From assembly GCA_013152755.1 (NCBI GenBank), contig JAADFR010000008.1:1-64000 (forward strand): a DNA stretch of 64,000 nucleotides, read 5' to 3'. The notes beneath the pieces are model-generated. The model was given only the letters and a program-made list of their open reading frames with translations, did not search any database and was not told the DNA's origin. This stretch comes from Alphaproteobacteria bacterium. Its GTDB lineage: Bacteria; Pseudomonadota; Alphaproteobacteria; Sphingomonadales; Emcibacteraceae. Both the position numbers and the translations under genes were made by a program. Below are positions 31,775-40,941 of this stretch, in pieces; within the stretch, counting starts at the first letter, position 1, and every line of letters begins with the position of its first letter.

Positions 31775-33273
31775 TGGAACATTTTCCAATTCTTTCAATC
31801 ATCACTTTCCTGCCCCTGTTGGGCGTGGTGTTTATCCTGCTGACCAAGGGTGAGAATGCGGACCGCAATGCCCGCAACGCGGCCCTGTGGGTGACGGTCT
31901 TTACCTTCCTTGCCTCTCTGATTCTGTGGTTCAGCTTTGACAAGACCACCGCCGATTTCCAGTTCGTGGAAAAGGCAAGCTGGTTTGGCGATAACATCAA
32001 TTATCACATGGGGATAGATGGTATCTCGATCCTGTTTGTGATGCTGACCACCTTTATCATGCCCATCGTTATCCTGACCGGATGGGATACGGTGCATAGC
32101 CGGGTCAAGGAATATCTGATTGCTTTCCTGATTCTGGAAACCCTGATGATTGGGGTTTTCTGTGCGCTGGATATTGTGCTGTTTTACCTGTTCTTTGAAG
32201 GCGGACTTATTCCCATGTTCCTGATTATCGGGGTATGGGGCGGCAAAAACCGGGTTTATGCCTCTTATAAATTATTCCTCTATACGCTTCTAGGTTCGGT
32301 GCTGATGTTGCTGGCCATGCTCTATATGTATTTTCAGGCCGGGACCACGGATATTCCGACCCTGATGCAATATGGCTTTGACGTGAATGCGCAGATATGG
32401 CTGTTTCTGGCTTTCTTTGCCTCTTTCGCGGTTAAAACACCCATGTGGCCGGTTCATACGTGGCTGCCCGATGCCCATGTGCAGGCCCCAACGGCGGGCT
32501 CGGTCATTCTGGCGGGGATATTGCTGAAAATGGGCGGGTACGGTTTCTTAAGGTTCTCATTGCCCATGTTCCCGGTGGCGTCTGTGGAGCTTGCGTGGTT
32601 GATTTATACATTGTCGGTGATTGCCATTATCTATACCTCCTTTGTGGCCCTGGTACAGCAGGATATGAAAAAACTGATTGCCTATAGCTCGGTGGCTCAT
32701 ATGGGTTTTGTAACCCTCGGCATTTTTACCTTTAATACGCAAGGGATCGAAGGCGCGATCATTGTAATGCTGGCCCATGGTTTTGTGGCCAGCGCCTTGT
32801 TCTTGTGTGTCGGGGTGATCTATGACCGGTTGCACACGCGGGAGATCGAACGCTACGGCGGGCTGGTCAATGTGATGCCCAAATATGCCCTGACCTTCAT
32901 GTTCTTTACCATGGCGTCGGTGGGCTTGCCGGGAACCGGGAATTTCGTTGGCGAGATTCTTGTCCTGATCGGCCTGTTCAAGGTCAGCATTTGGGCCACT
33001 TTCTTTGCGGCGACCGGATTAATCCTCGGCGCGGCCTATATGCTGTGGCTCTATCGCAAGGTGGTCTTTGGTGAATTGATCAAGGAAGACCTGAAGGCCA
33101 TGATGGATATGAACAAGCGGGAGATTATAATCTTTACCCCGCTGGTCTTTTTCACCCTGTTGATGGGGATATATCCATCCGTATTTTTGGATTTCATACA
33201 TGTGTCCGTTGATAATCTTATTACGCATCATCAGGCCGCGCTCGCCGCGGTTACTGATGTCGTGGCTCATTAG
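31774..33273 (+). CDS. nuoM: NADH-quinone oxidoreductase subunit M
   Basis: 499 aa ND4-type proton-pumping subunit with 13-14 helices. Diagnostic segments are [21 protein letters not shown] (channel Glu), [28 protein letters not shown] and [12 protein letters not shown] start at ATG 31774 (MEHFPILS), overlapping the nuoL stop, rather than the upstream in-frame extension. Confidence 0.97.
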   Translation: MEHFPILSIITFLPLLGVVFILLTKGENADRNARNAALWVTVFTFLASLILWFSFDKTTADFQFVEKASWFGDNINYHMGIDGISILFVMLTTFIMPIVILTGWDTVHSRVKEYLIAFLILETLMIGVFCALDIVLFYLFFEGGLIPMFLIIGVWGGKNRVYASYKLFLYTLLGSVLMLLAMLYMYFQAGTTDIPTLMQYGFDVNAQIWLFLAFFASFAVKTPMWPVHTWLPDAHVQAPTAGSVILAGILLKMGGYGFLRFSLPMFPVASVELAWLIYTLSVIAIIYTSFVALVQQDMKKLIAYSSVAHMGFVTLGIFTFNTQGIEGAIIVMLAHGFVASALFLCVGVIYDRLHTREIERYGGLVNVMPKYALTFMFFTMASVGLPGTGNFVGEILVLIGLFKVSIWATFFAATGLILGAAYMLWLYRKVVFGELIKEDLKAMMDMNKREIIIFTPLVFFTLLMGIYPSVFLDFIHVSVDNLITHHQAALAAVTDVVAH

Positions 33274-33285
33274 GGAGAATATGAA

Positions 33286-34776
33286 ATGATTGAAACAATG
33301 CTTCCTGATTTGGCCCCGGCGTATGGTGAAATCCTCATGGCCATTGGTGCCATGGCCTTGCTTATGCTGGGCGTCTTTCGCGGGAATAGTTCCACAGGCT
33401 TTGTGTCGCTGATGGCGGCGGCGCTAATGATTGTGACCCTGTTTTTCACGGTCACATGGCAAGAGGGGGCCGTCTATACCTTTGGCGATATGTTCGTGGT
33501 GGACCGCTTTACATCCTTCATGAAAATGTTGGTCCTGATTGCCTCAGCCCTTGCGGTGCTCATGTCCATGCAATATTTTCGCGATGAGCAGGAGGAACGG
33601 TTTGAATATCCGATCCTGATTTTGCTGGCGACGCTCGGCATGATGGTCATGGTGTCGGCCAATGACCTGATGTCGCTCTATATGGGCCTTGAGCTGCAAT
33701 CTCTCAGCCTGTATGTGCTGGCCTCTATCCGCCGGGATAGTGAGCTTGCCACCGAAGCGGGCCTGAAATATTTTGTTCTGGGGGCCTTGTCCTCAGGCAT
33801 ATTGCTATTCGGCAGTTCCCTGATTTATGGTTTTGTGGGCACCACCAACTTTACGGTGATCGGAACTAATTTGGCCCAAGCCGGGGCTCATGGTCCTGAC
33901 ATCGGGGTGATTATCGGGATGGTATTGGTGCTGGCGGGGCTGGCCTTTAAAATCTCTGCTGTGCCATTTCATATGTGGACACCGGATGTTTATCAGGGCG
34001 CGCCGACACCGGTGACAGCCTTCTTTGCGGTCGCCCCAAAAGTGGCCGCATTGGCCCTGCTGGTGCGGGTGCTGTATGTGCCTTTTGGCGAGCTGGCCCA
34101 CTCATGGACTCAAGTGATCGTCTTTATGTCACTGGCCTCTATGGTATTGGGCGCGGTGGCCGCCGTGGTTCAGACCAATATCAAGCGTATGATGGCCTAT
34201 AGCTCCATCGGGCATGTGGGCTTTGCGCTGGTTGGCCTTGCAGCGGGTAGTCAGGAAGGCGTGCGCGGGCTTGTGATCTATATGACCATTTATCTGGTGA
34301 TGAATGTGGGTGCTTTTGCCTGTATCCTGTCCATGCGCCGCAAGGATGGCATGGTTGAGGAAATCAACGACCTGTCCGGTCTGGCCCAGACACGGCCCGG
34401 CATGGCGGCGGCTTTGGCGATCTTTATGCTGTCTCTGGCGGGAATACCACCACTGGCGGGTTTTTGGGGAAAATGGTTTGTGTTCAAGGCGGTGATTGCC
34501 ACCGCCGTGGCCGATCCCATGGCGACCAATTACGGCCTGATTACCCTGGCGGTGATCGGGGTGATTGCCAGCGTGGTCGGGGCCTATTATTATCTGAATG
34601 TGGTCAAGGTCATGTTCTTTGACAAACCGGAAGAAGAATTCATGGCGCCCAAAACCCGTAAACTGGGCGCGATCATGGGCATCGGAGCCGCGCTCCTGAT
34701 TCTCTTTTCTCTGCCGCAGGTGAACAGCCCGGTTCTGGATTATGCCAGAATGGCGGCGGCGGCATTGATTTCTTAA
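33286..34776 (+). CDS. nuoN: NADH-quinone oxidoreductase subunit N
   Basis: 496 aa ND2-type antiporter-like subunit, last core gene of the operon. LYMGLELQSLSLYVLAS, FKISAVPFHMWTPDVYQGAPTPVTAF and KRMMAYSSIGHVGFALVG carry the conserved channel residues. It is followed after four bases by birA, so transcription very probably continues into the tail genes. Confidence 0.97.
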   Translation: MIETMLPDLAPAYGEILMAIGAMALLMLGVFRGNSSTGFVSLMAAALMIVTLFFTVTWQEGAVYTFGDMFVVDRFTSFMKMLVLIASALAVLMSMQYFRDEQEERFEYPILILLATLGMMVMVSANDLMSLYMGLELQSLSLYVLASIRRDSELATEAGLKYFVLGALSSGILLFGSSLIYGFVGTTNFTVIGTNLAQAGAHGPDIGVIIGMVLVLAGLAFKISAVPFHMWTPDVYQGAPTPVTAFFAVAPKVAALALLVRVLYVPFGELAHSWTQVIVFMSLASMVLGAVAAVVQTNIKRMMAYSSIGHVGFALVGLAAGSQEGVRGLVIYMTIYLVMNVGAFACILSMRRKDGMVEEINDLSGLAQTRPGMAAALAIFMLSLAGIPPLAGFWGKWFVFKAVIATAVADPMATNYGLITLAVIGVIASVVGAYYYLNVVKVMFFDKPEEEFMAPKTRKLGAIMGIGAALLILFSLPQVNSPVLDYARMAAAALIS

Positions 34777-34780
34777 CGCC

Positions 34781-35539
34781 ATGACTTTATCACCGTCTTT
34801 TATCATGCCCGGGGGTTACAGCCTTCGGGCATTTGACTGTCTGGACAGTACGAATGCGGAATGCGCCCGGCTGGCCGGGGCGGGGGAACGTGGTCATATC
34901 TGGGTCATGGCGGCCACGCAATCTGCGGGCCGGGGGCGGCGTGGGCGCGCGTGGGTGTCTAGGTCCGGCAATCTATTTGCTTCCCTGCTTTATGCCATCG
35001 ACTGCGGTCTTGCCCAGGCATCACAGCTGTCCTTTGTGGCCGCTTTGGCGGTGCGGGATGTAGCGGCGGATATGTTGCAGGCCAATGAAGCCGTGACCTG
35101 TAAATGGCCCAATGACATTCTGGTGGGCGGACGGAAGATCGCTGGTATCCTGCTGGAAACGGCGGGGCAGGGCGGGGCTAGCCCAAGCCATGTGATTATT
35201 GGCATCGGCATCAATCTGGCCCATCATCCCGACAACCCCCATTTCCCGGCCACCAGCCTGATAGACGAAGGCTTGTCGGATAGTGCACCGGAGGATGTTA
35301 TGGAACGCCTGATTCTGTCCATGTGTCACTGGGTTGCTATCTGGAAAGATCACGGCTTTACCCGTATCCGTTCCGCGTGGAAAGAGCGGGCCAGCGGCCT
35401 TGGCAAAGAGATCATTGTCCGCCTGCCGGATGAGGAATTGCGGGGCCAGTTTGTCGATCTGGATAAGGACGGCGCACTAATACTTGCCCTTGAGGGCGAA
35501 AGACGACATATTACCGCTGGTGATGTATTTTTCACATAA
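34781..35539 (+). CDS. birA: biotin--[acetyl-CoA-carboxylase] ligase
   Basis: 252 aa group I biotin protein ligase that activates biotin as the adenylate and attaches it to carboxyl-carrier lysines. Motifs: DSTNAECARL, the biotinyl-AMP loop SAGRGRRGRAW, KWPNDILVGGRKIAGILLE and GIGINL. There is no N-terminal helix-turn-helix, so unlike E. coli BirA it should not repress transcription. Position between nuoN and coaX is usual for alphaproteobacteria. Confidence 0.94.
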   Translation: MTLSPSFIMPGGYSLRAFDCLDSTNAECARLAGAGERGHIWVMAATQSAGRGRRGRAWVSRSGNLFASLLYAIDCGLAQASQLSFVAALAVRDVAADMLQANEAVTCKWPNDILVGGRKIAGILLETAGQGGASPSHVIIGIGINLAHHPDNPHFPATSLIDEGLSDSAPEDVMERLILSMCHWVAIWKDHGFTRIRSAWKERASGLGKEIIVRLPDEELRGQFVDLDKDGALILALEGERRHITAGDVFFT

Positions 35540-35548
35540 GGAAAGCCC

Positions 35549-36337
35549 ATGCTTCTTGCCATAGATGCCGGAAATACCAACATTGTCTTTGCCATCCATG
35601 ATGGGGCGGAGCTGCGCCATAAATGGCGTATATCCAGTTCTTCCAGCCGGACGGCAGACGAATATATGGTCTGGCTCACCCAATTGATGAATCTGGAGAA
35701 TATTTCACCGGATAATATCTCCGGCGCGATCATTGCGACGGTAGTGCCGCAAGCCCTGTTTCCCTTGCAACTTTTGTGTCGGCGTTATTTTAACTGCGCG
35801 GCCCTTGTGGTGGGTGAGGATGATATTGAACTGGGGCTGAAGGTCTGTCTGGATAATCCGAAAGAGGTCGGGGCGGACCGCCTGGTCAATGCGGTGGCGG
35901 CGCACAAGAAATATGGCGGCCCCATGATCATCATTGATTTCGGCACCGCTACGACCTTTGATATTATTGATAAGGCTGGCAATTATTTTGGCGGCATTAT
36001 TTCCCCCGGCGTCAATCTGTCGGTGGAGGCCCTGCATATGGCGGCGGCGAAACTGCCGCGTGTGGCGGTGGAAAGACCGGAACAGGTAATCGGCACCGGC
36101 ACGGTAAGCGCCATTCAGTCGGGAATATTCTGGGGTTATGTCGGCCTTGTGGAGGGCGTGGTCAAACGTATCAAGGCAGAATTTTCTGAGACAAATCCGG
36201 GGCAGAAGATGACGGTCATGGCCACGGGCGGTCTTGCCCCGCTGTTCCGGGATGAGGTGACGGATATTGAGATTGTCGATCAGGAATTGACCACCTACGG
36301 CCTGTTTGAAATCTATAGCCGGAATATAGCCTCCTGA
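35549..36337 (+). CDS. coaX: type III pantothenate kinase
   Basis: 262 aa ASKHA-fold kinase for the first step of coenzyme A synthesis. Phosphate motif 1 is LLAIDAGNTNIVFAI; GADRLVNAVAAH and IDFGTATTFDII follow, with GGIISPGVNLSVEAL. AAGGAAAG lies upstream. The stop overlaps the rnj ATG by one base. Confidence 0.95.
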   Translation: MLLAIDAGNTNIVFAIHDGAELRHKWRISSSSSRTADEYMVWLTQLMNLENISPDNISGAIIATVVPQALFPLQLLCRRYFNCAALVVGEDDIELGLKVCLDNPKEVGADRLVNAVAAHKKYGGPMIIIDFGTATTFDIIDKAGNYFGGIISPGVNLSVEALHMAAAKLPRVAVERPEQVIGTGTVSAIQSGIFWGYVGLVEGVVKRIKAEFSETNPGQKMTVMATGGLAPLFRDEVTDIEIVDQELTTYGLFEIYSRNIAS

Positions 36338-38010
36338 TGTCCGCGCGCACGCAAGATGACGGCCTGTATTTCCTACCTCTTGGCGGGTCGGGCGAGATCG
36401 GGATGAATCTCAATCTCTATAAGACCGAGGGCACATGGCTGATGGTGGATTGCGGCATATCCTTTGCCGACAATTATCTGCCCGGTATTGACCTGATCAT
36501 GCCCAATACAAATTATATCGAGCAACGCCGGGACAAGCTGGCGGGCCTGATCATCACCCATGCCCATGAGGACCATGTGGGGGCATTGGTGCATTTATGG
36601 CCGCGGTTTCGCTGTCCGGTTTATGCCACGCCCTTTACCATGATCCTGATCCGGCTCAAGCTGGGCGCGGCGGGGTTGCTGGATCAGGTGCCTTTGATAG
36701 AGGTGCCTCTGGAAGGCCGGGTGGATGTTGGGCCTTTCACCGTGGATTTCCTGTCGCTCACCCATTCCATACCGGAGCCAAATGCGGTGCGGATCACCAC
36801 AAAGGCCGGAACCATCTTTCATACCGGGGACTGGAAACTGGACCCGGACCCGCTGGTCGGGGTAAAGACTGATGCCGCCCGCATGACACAGATGGGGGAT
36901 GAGGGGGTTCTGGCGCTGGTCTGCGATTCGACCAATGTGTTTAATACGACGGCTTCCGGTTCTGAAAGCAAGGTGCGGGAAAATATCACCCGTATATTGT
37001 CGGAAAAGAAGGGCAAGGTCTTTTGCGCAACCTTTTCGTCCAATGTGGCGCGGGTGGATACATTGGCACAGGCGGCGCGGCAGAACGGGCGCGAGATCTG
37101 CCTTGTGGGCCGGTCCCTGAAACGTAATGTGGCGGCGGCGCGGGAAGCGGGATATTTAAAAGATTTCCCCAATATGGTCCATGAACGCGATGCGGGTTAT
37201 CTGCCCAATGAGAAAATTCTCTATATCTGTACCGGGTGTCAGGGCGAGGCGCGGGCGGCGCTCATGCGCATTGCCGAGGGCAACAATCGGGATCTGGTTA
37301 TATCGCGGGGCGATACGGTGATTTTCTCCTCCAAGATCATTCCGGGCAATGAGATTACGATCGGACGGCTCCATAACATGCTGGTGGATATGGGGGCCGA
37401 GGTGATTACGGAAAAGGATGCCTTTGTCCATGTGTCCGGTCATCCGGGACAGAGCGAACTGAAACAGATGTATGACTGGATCAGGCCCGACATTCTGGTG
37501 CCGGTTCATGGCGAGCTGCGTCATATGCAAAAGCAGGCGGAATTTGGCCGCGCGTCGGGTATCCGGGAGGCAATCGTTCCCCGTAACGGCACCTTAATTC
37601 GTCTTGCCCCCGGCCCGGCGCAGATTGTGGAATATGCGGATGTGGGCCGCTTTGCTCTTGACGGGCATTTTTTAATTCCGGCTGAGGATCAAGCCATTGT
37701 CACCCGTCGCCGGATATTATATAACGGCGCTCTGGTTATTGCCCTGACGGTTGATGGATCGGGTGAATTTCTGGCGGCGCCGAAAATCACAAACCTTGGT
37801 AATCCGGAAGCAGGGATAGATAATTTTGAGACGGTCATTATAGAGGCTATCTTTGCAGCCGTTCGTAAGCTGACAACAAAACAGCGGACGGAAGATAACA
37901 GGTTGGGTGAAGCGACCCGCGCTGCCGCCCGCAAGGCGGCAAAGATATATACCGGCAAGGAAACCGGCCCCGTGACCACGGTCACCATAACCCGGATAGA
38001 GGAATATTAG
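36337..38010 (+). CDS. rnj: ribonuclease J
   Basis: 557 aa metallo-beta-lactamase/beta-CASP nuclease with endo- and 5'-exonuclease activity on RNA. The zinc motif HAHEDH spans residues 75-80; THSIPE, HTGDWKLD, and the beta-CASP elements CDSTN, ATFSSN and the late HVSGHPG and PVHGE are all present. In alphaproteobacteria RNase J takes part in rRNA maturation and turnover. Within the nuo-tail operon. Confidence 0.95.
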   Translation: MSARTQDDGLYFLPLGGSGEIGMNLNLYKTEGTWLMVDCGISFADNYLPGIDLIMPNTNYIEQRRDKLAGLIITHAHEDHVGALVHLWPRFRCPVYATPFTMILIRLKLGAAGLLDQVPLIEVPLEGRVDVGPFTVDFLSLTHSIPEPNAVRITTKAGTIFHTGDWKLDPDPLVGVKTDAARMTQMGDEGVLALVCDSTNVFNTTASGSESKVRENITRILSEKKGKVFCATFSSNVARVDTLAQAARQNGREICLVGRSLKRNVAAAREAGYLKDFPNMVHERDAGYLPNEKILYICTGCQGEARAALMRIAEGNNRDLVISRGDTVIFSSKIIPGNEITIGRLHNMLVDMGAEVITEKDAFVHVSGHPGQSELKQMYDWIRPDILVPVHGELRHMQKQAEFGRASGIREAIVPRNGTLIRLAPGPAQIVEYADVGRFALDGHFLIPAEDQAIVTRRRILYNGALVIALTVDGSGEFLAAPKITNLGNPEAGIDNFETVIIEAIFAAVRKLTTKQRTEDNRLGEATRAAARKAAKIYTGKETGPVTTVTITRIEEY

Positions 38011-38014
38011 ATTT

Positions 38015-38419
38015 ATGATCGGAAAATTAAACCATGTGGCCATTGCGGTGAATGATCTGGATGCGGCGGTGTCGCTCTACCGGGATGTGATGGGGGCTAA
38101 AGTCTCAGAGGCTACGGAGCAACCCGACCACGGCGTGATCACGGTCTTTGTGGAATTGCCCAATACCAAGATTGAACTGCTTTACCCTTTGGGCGCTGAT
38201 TCGCCTATTGCGGGTTTTTTGGCCAAGAATAAATCTGGCGGCATTCATCATATCTGTTATGAGGTCGACGATATTCACGCGGCGCGGGACAGGCTTCTGG
38301 CGGCTGGCATGCGCATATTAGGCTCCGGCGAGCCAAGAATAGGCGCTCACGGCAAGCCGATTTTATTTTTACATCCCAAAGATTTTTGCGGCACACTCGT
38401 CGAATTGGAAGAGGTATAG
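38015..38419 (+). CDS. mce: methylmalonyl-CoA epimerase
   Basis: 134 aa vicinal-oxygen-chelate protein converting (S)- to (R)-methylmalonyl-CoA in propionyl-CoA use. KLNHVAIAVNDLDAAVSLYRD opens the first beta-alpha-beta module. Metal ligands are expected at His8, the His in GGIHHICYEV and the final Glu in FCGTLVELEEV. Its place between rnj and DUF1467 is the common alphaproteobacterial order. Confidence 0.95.
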   Translation: MIGKLNHVAIAVNDLDAAVSLYRDVMGAKVSEATEQPDHGVITVFVELPNTKIELLYPLGADSPIAGFLAKNKSGGIHHICYEVDDIHAARDRLLAAGMRILGSGEPRIGAHGKPILFLHPKDFCGTLVELEEV

Positions 38420-38421
38420 AC

Positions 38422-38664
38422 ATGACCATAGCTAATCATCTTGTTGTCTTTTTTGTCTGTTGGTGGCTGATCTTTTTTATGGTCCTGCCCTTTGGTATTC
38501 AGGGCTTGCATGAAAGCGGCGAGGACTATGAGGATGGCATTGAACCCGGGGCCCCGGTCAAGGCCAATATTGGCCGAAAAATGCTGATTACCACCGGAAT
38601 AACCTTTGTGGTATGGGGCTTGTTCTGGGCTGCAGTAACCTTTGATCTGATTGGGGTCAGTTGA
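38422..38664 (+). CDS. DUF1467 family membrane protein
   Basis: 80 aa, two predicted membrane helices (residues about 6-24 and 50-70) separated by a short acidic loop (ESGEDYEDGIEPGAPVKANIGRK in overall sense). The start is ATG 38422, with GAGG upstream. DUF1467 proteins are almost confined to alphaproteobacteria and follow mce, but have no known function. Last gene of the nuo-tail transcription unit. Confidence 0.88.
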   Translation: MTIANHLVVFFVCWWLIFFMVLPFGIQGLHESGEDYEDGIEPGAPVKANIGRKMLITTGITFVVWGLFWAAVTFDLIGVS

Positions 38665-38907
38665 TTGCTTTTTAGTGAATCGGGGCAATTTTTCTGTTTA
38701 AGGCATCAATAAATTCTGATTTTAGCCCCTTTTCCAAATATTTTTTTGGTCGTGAGAAGATGTGACAAAAATGCTTCTTTAGGGCTAAAAAGGAGATATA
38801 TCCTTGAATATATTACCCTTTTCCGCATTTTTTATACTGTTGCCAAAAAGACACAGTGTGCTTTTCATGTCAAAGCTAAGGCATTGTAAAATAAAGACAA
38901 TTTTTCC
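38665..38907. other. intergenic region between DUF1467 and the sRNA candidate
   Basis: About 240 AT-rich bases without a credible reading frame. It contains a CTTGAA with a loosely spaced CGCATTTT (about 38798-38825), and GGGGC/GCCCC ends around 38687-38730. Neither is strong enough to call a promoter or terminator. Confidence 0.4.
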
Positions 38908-38938
38908 CTTGATTTCATAAGCTTTAGGCCTAAATATA
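38908..38938 (+). promoter_or_regulatory. candidate RpoH-type promoter of the sRNA
   Basis: CTTGAT (38908-38913), 15-base spacer, CCTAAATATA (38929-38938), placing a start near 38944. The 10-base downstream block and the spacer length are identical to the element ahead of lon. The palindrome TTTAGGCCTAAA overlaps the downstream block. Confidence 0.55.
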
Positions 38939-38943
38939 GAGGA

Positions 38944-39038
38944 GAGGATACTCTTGGTGTAGGAGTATTTCTCTAGCCCTTCGTGGGCGTTTCCTCCCTA
39001 AACTTGGGCCACTCTGATTTTCAGAGTGGCTTTTTTTT
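38944..39038 (+). ncRNA. candidate trans-acting small RNA, about 95 nt
   Basis: Stem one AGAGGATACTC (38943-38953) pairs with GAGTATTTCTCT (38963-38974) with one bulge. Stem two is GCCC-TTCGT-GGGC (38976-38988). A single-stranded TTTCCTCCCT (38990-38999) is followed by a terminator with a perfect 10-bp stem GCCACTCTGA/TCAGAGTGGC and eight T (39008-39038). The exposed CCTCC is complementary to Shine-Dalgarno sequences, the layout seen in several alphaproteobacterial Hfq-dependent sRNAs. No reading frame competes. I cannot assign a named family without a covariance search. Confidence 0.65.
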
Positions 39039-39131
39039 ATTTGTGGCTTTTTTTATTATTGTGTGAGAAATATAGCTGAAATACGATCAACAAATGGAAT
39101 ATGTCCAAAATATTCTCAAGGAAGAAAAACA

Positions 39132-40142
39132 ATGACTGATTTTAAACAACGCATTTTCTCCGGTGTTCAACCCTCCGGCAATTTAACCCTCGGTAATTAT
39201 CTGGGGGCTATTCGTAACTGGGTGACGTTACAAAAAACATATGAGAGCATTTTCTGCGTTGTTGATCTTCATGCCATCACCGTCTGGCAGGACCCGGCCA
39301 TATTGCGGGACGCGACCCGTGAGGTTGCGGCGGGTATGATCGCCAGCGGCATTGATCCCAAAGAATGTATTATTTTTAACCAGTCACAGGTGCCGGGCCA
39401 TGCGGAACTGGCGTGGATTTTCAACTGTGTGGCACGCATGGGCTGGCTCAACCGTATGACCCAATTCAAGGAAAAGGCGGGCAAAAACCGGGAACGGGCC
39501 AGTGTGGGGCTTTATGTCTATCCCGACCTGATGGCGGCGGATATTCTGCTCTATAAGGCCACCCATGTGCCGGTGGGCGAGGACCAGAAACAGCATCTGG
39601 AACTGACCCGCGATATTGCTCAGAAGTTTAACAATGATTACGGCACGGATTTTTTTCCGATTACAGAACCATTGATTCTTGGGGAAGCCACGCGCGTTAT
39701 GTCTTTGCGGGACGGCAATGCGAAAATGAGCAAATCCGACCCGTCAGAAAACAGCCGTATTAACCTGACCGATGACCGGGATACTATCGCCCGGAAAATT
39801 AGAAAGGCCAAAACCGACAGCGAACCTATTGCCGCAACGGTTGAGGGGCTGGAAGGCCGCCTGGAAGCAAAAAATCTGATCAATATCTTTGCCGCCCTCA
39901 GCGACCGGCGGGCCGAGGATATTTGCGCCGAATATGGCGGTCAGGGGTTTGCCGCTTTTAAGAGTGATCTTGCGGAATTAAGCGTTTCCATTCTGGGGCC
40001 GATCACAGAGGAAATGAAACGGCTTTGTGATGAAAAAACCTATATTGATCAAATCCTTAAAGAAGGGTCAGAGAAGGCACGGGCTATTTCGGCACCCATA
40101 TTAAAAGATGTTCACAATATCGTGGGGTTCTTGCAATCTTGA
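39132..40142 (+). CDS. trpS: tryptophan--tRNA ligase
   Basis: 336 aa class I aminoacyl-tRNA synthetase. The HIGH-equivalent is in [17 protein letters not shown] and the KMSKS loop reads [22 protein letters not shown] is the conserved substrate region. I start at ATG 39132, preceded by AAGGAAG; the open frame extends further upstream without a start signal. It follows the sRNA terminator by about 95 bases and seems to stand alone. Confidence 0.96.
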   Translation: MTDFKQRIFSGVQPSGNLTLGNYLGAIRNWVTLQKTYESIFCVVDLHAITVWQDPAILRDATREVAAGMIASGIDPKECIIFNQSQVPGHAELAWIFNCVARMGWLNRMTQFKEKAGKNRERASVGLYVYPDLMAADILLYKATHVPVGEDQKQHLELTRDIAQKFNNDYGTDFFPITEPLILGEATRVMSLRDGNAKMSKSDPSENSRINLTDDRDTIARKIRKAKTDSEPIAATVEGLEGRLEAKNLINIFAALSDRRAEDICAEYGGQGFAAFKSDLAELSVSILGPITEEMKRLCDEKTYIDQILKEGSEKARAISAPILKDVHNIVGFLQS

Positions 40143-40149
40143 TGGTAAC

Positions 40150-40167
40150 ATACTATCTTAATAGTAT
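40150..40167 (+). terminator. hairpin after trpS
   Basis: Perfect ATACTAT-CTTA-ATAGTAT hairpin eight bases after the trpS stop, without a T-run. May help end or stabilise the transcript. Confidence 0.35.
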
Positions 40168-40203
40168 CTCTTGTGGAGAGGGATAAAGTTTAAGGTAAAA
40201 GTT

Positions 40204-40863
40204 ATGTATAAAACGATCAGATTTTTAATCATAATAGGTGTTGTCGGGTTGATTTCCGCCTGTAGCAGCACATTCAAATCCAATGTGTCACGCTTCCATG
40301 AATTGCCGCCGCCCAAGGGTGAAACAGTGGTGATTGTGCCATCGGATCCGGCGAAAAACACCAGCCTTGAATTTGCCTCCTATGCCAATATGGTGGGGAG
40401 CTATCTCGCGCGTCAGGGCTATACGCCCGCAGGTGATAAAAAACCGGACCTGATTGTGGAACTGGATTATTCCGTGGATGACGGCAAGGTCATGGTCAGA
40501 AGCTATAATTTCGGTTACGGTTATGGCTATGGTTACGGATATGGTTATGGTTATGGCTTTGGCCATTATTCCCCTTATGGTTATTTTGGGCATTACGGCG
40601 GTTTCGGTTATCCCTATTTTGGCTATTCCGGTTTCGGGAATGGGGATATACGGTCTTACGTCAATTATACCCGCAAACTCAGCATGACCATCCGGCCAAA
40701 TGTTGAGGGCAAGAAAAATCTGTTTGAAGGAACGGTGGAAAGCACCGGGCGAAGCAATAATCTGGCAAAATTGATGCCTAATATGGTTCAGGCCCTGTTT
40801 ACCAACTTTCCCGGTGTCAGCGGCACAACGGATAAGGTTGTCATAGAGCTGGATAAAAACTAA
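40204..40863 (+). CDS. DUF4136 domain-containing lipoprotein with Gly-Tyr repeat
   Basis: 219 aa. Signal peptide MYKTIRFLIIIGVVGLISAC ends in a lipobox with the Cys at residue 20. The DUF4136-like body (YANMVGSYLARQGYTPAGDKKPDLIVELDYSVDDG and the C-terminal FPGVSGTTDKVVIELD region) is interrupted by a Gly/Tyr-rich stretch from residue 104 to about 145. Probably an outer-membrane lipoprotein of unknown role. Start at ATG 40204, because upstream codons would spoil the signal peptide. Confidence 0.8.
   Translation: MYKTIRFLIIIGVVGLISACSSTFKSNVSRFHELPPPKGETVVIVPSDPAKNTSLEFASYANMVGSYLARQGYTPAGDKKPDLIVELDYSVDDGKVMVRSYNFGYGYGYGYGYGYGYGFGHYSPYGYFGHYGGFGYPYFGYSGFGNGDIRSYVNYTRKLSMTIRPNVEGKKNLFEGTVESTGRSNNLAKLMPNMVQALFTNFPGVSGTTDKVVIELDKN
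40513..40560 (+). repeat. GY dipeptide repeat (7 GY then GF) in the DUF4136 lipoprotein
   Basis: Seven Gly-Tyr dipeptides followed by Gly-Phe, encoded by a 6-bp repeat (GGT TAT and close variants). Such tracts can change length by slippage in steps of two residues without breaking the frame. Confidence 0.9.
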
Positions 40864-40941
40864 ACGCGCATATTTCCATAGGCGTTTATGGCCTGATAAT
40901 GTAAATCTATACTAAGCTTTGAAAATTTAAGGGCAGGATGC

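Noticed and set aside
39039-39131. trp leader or T-box ahead of trpS
   Set aside because: No Trp-rich leader peptide, no T-box sequence and no alternative hairpin; the terminator before it belongs to the sRNA unit.
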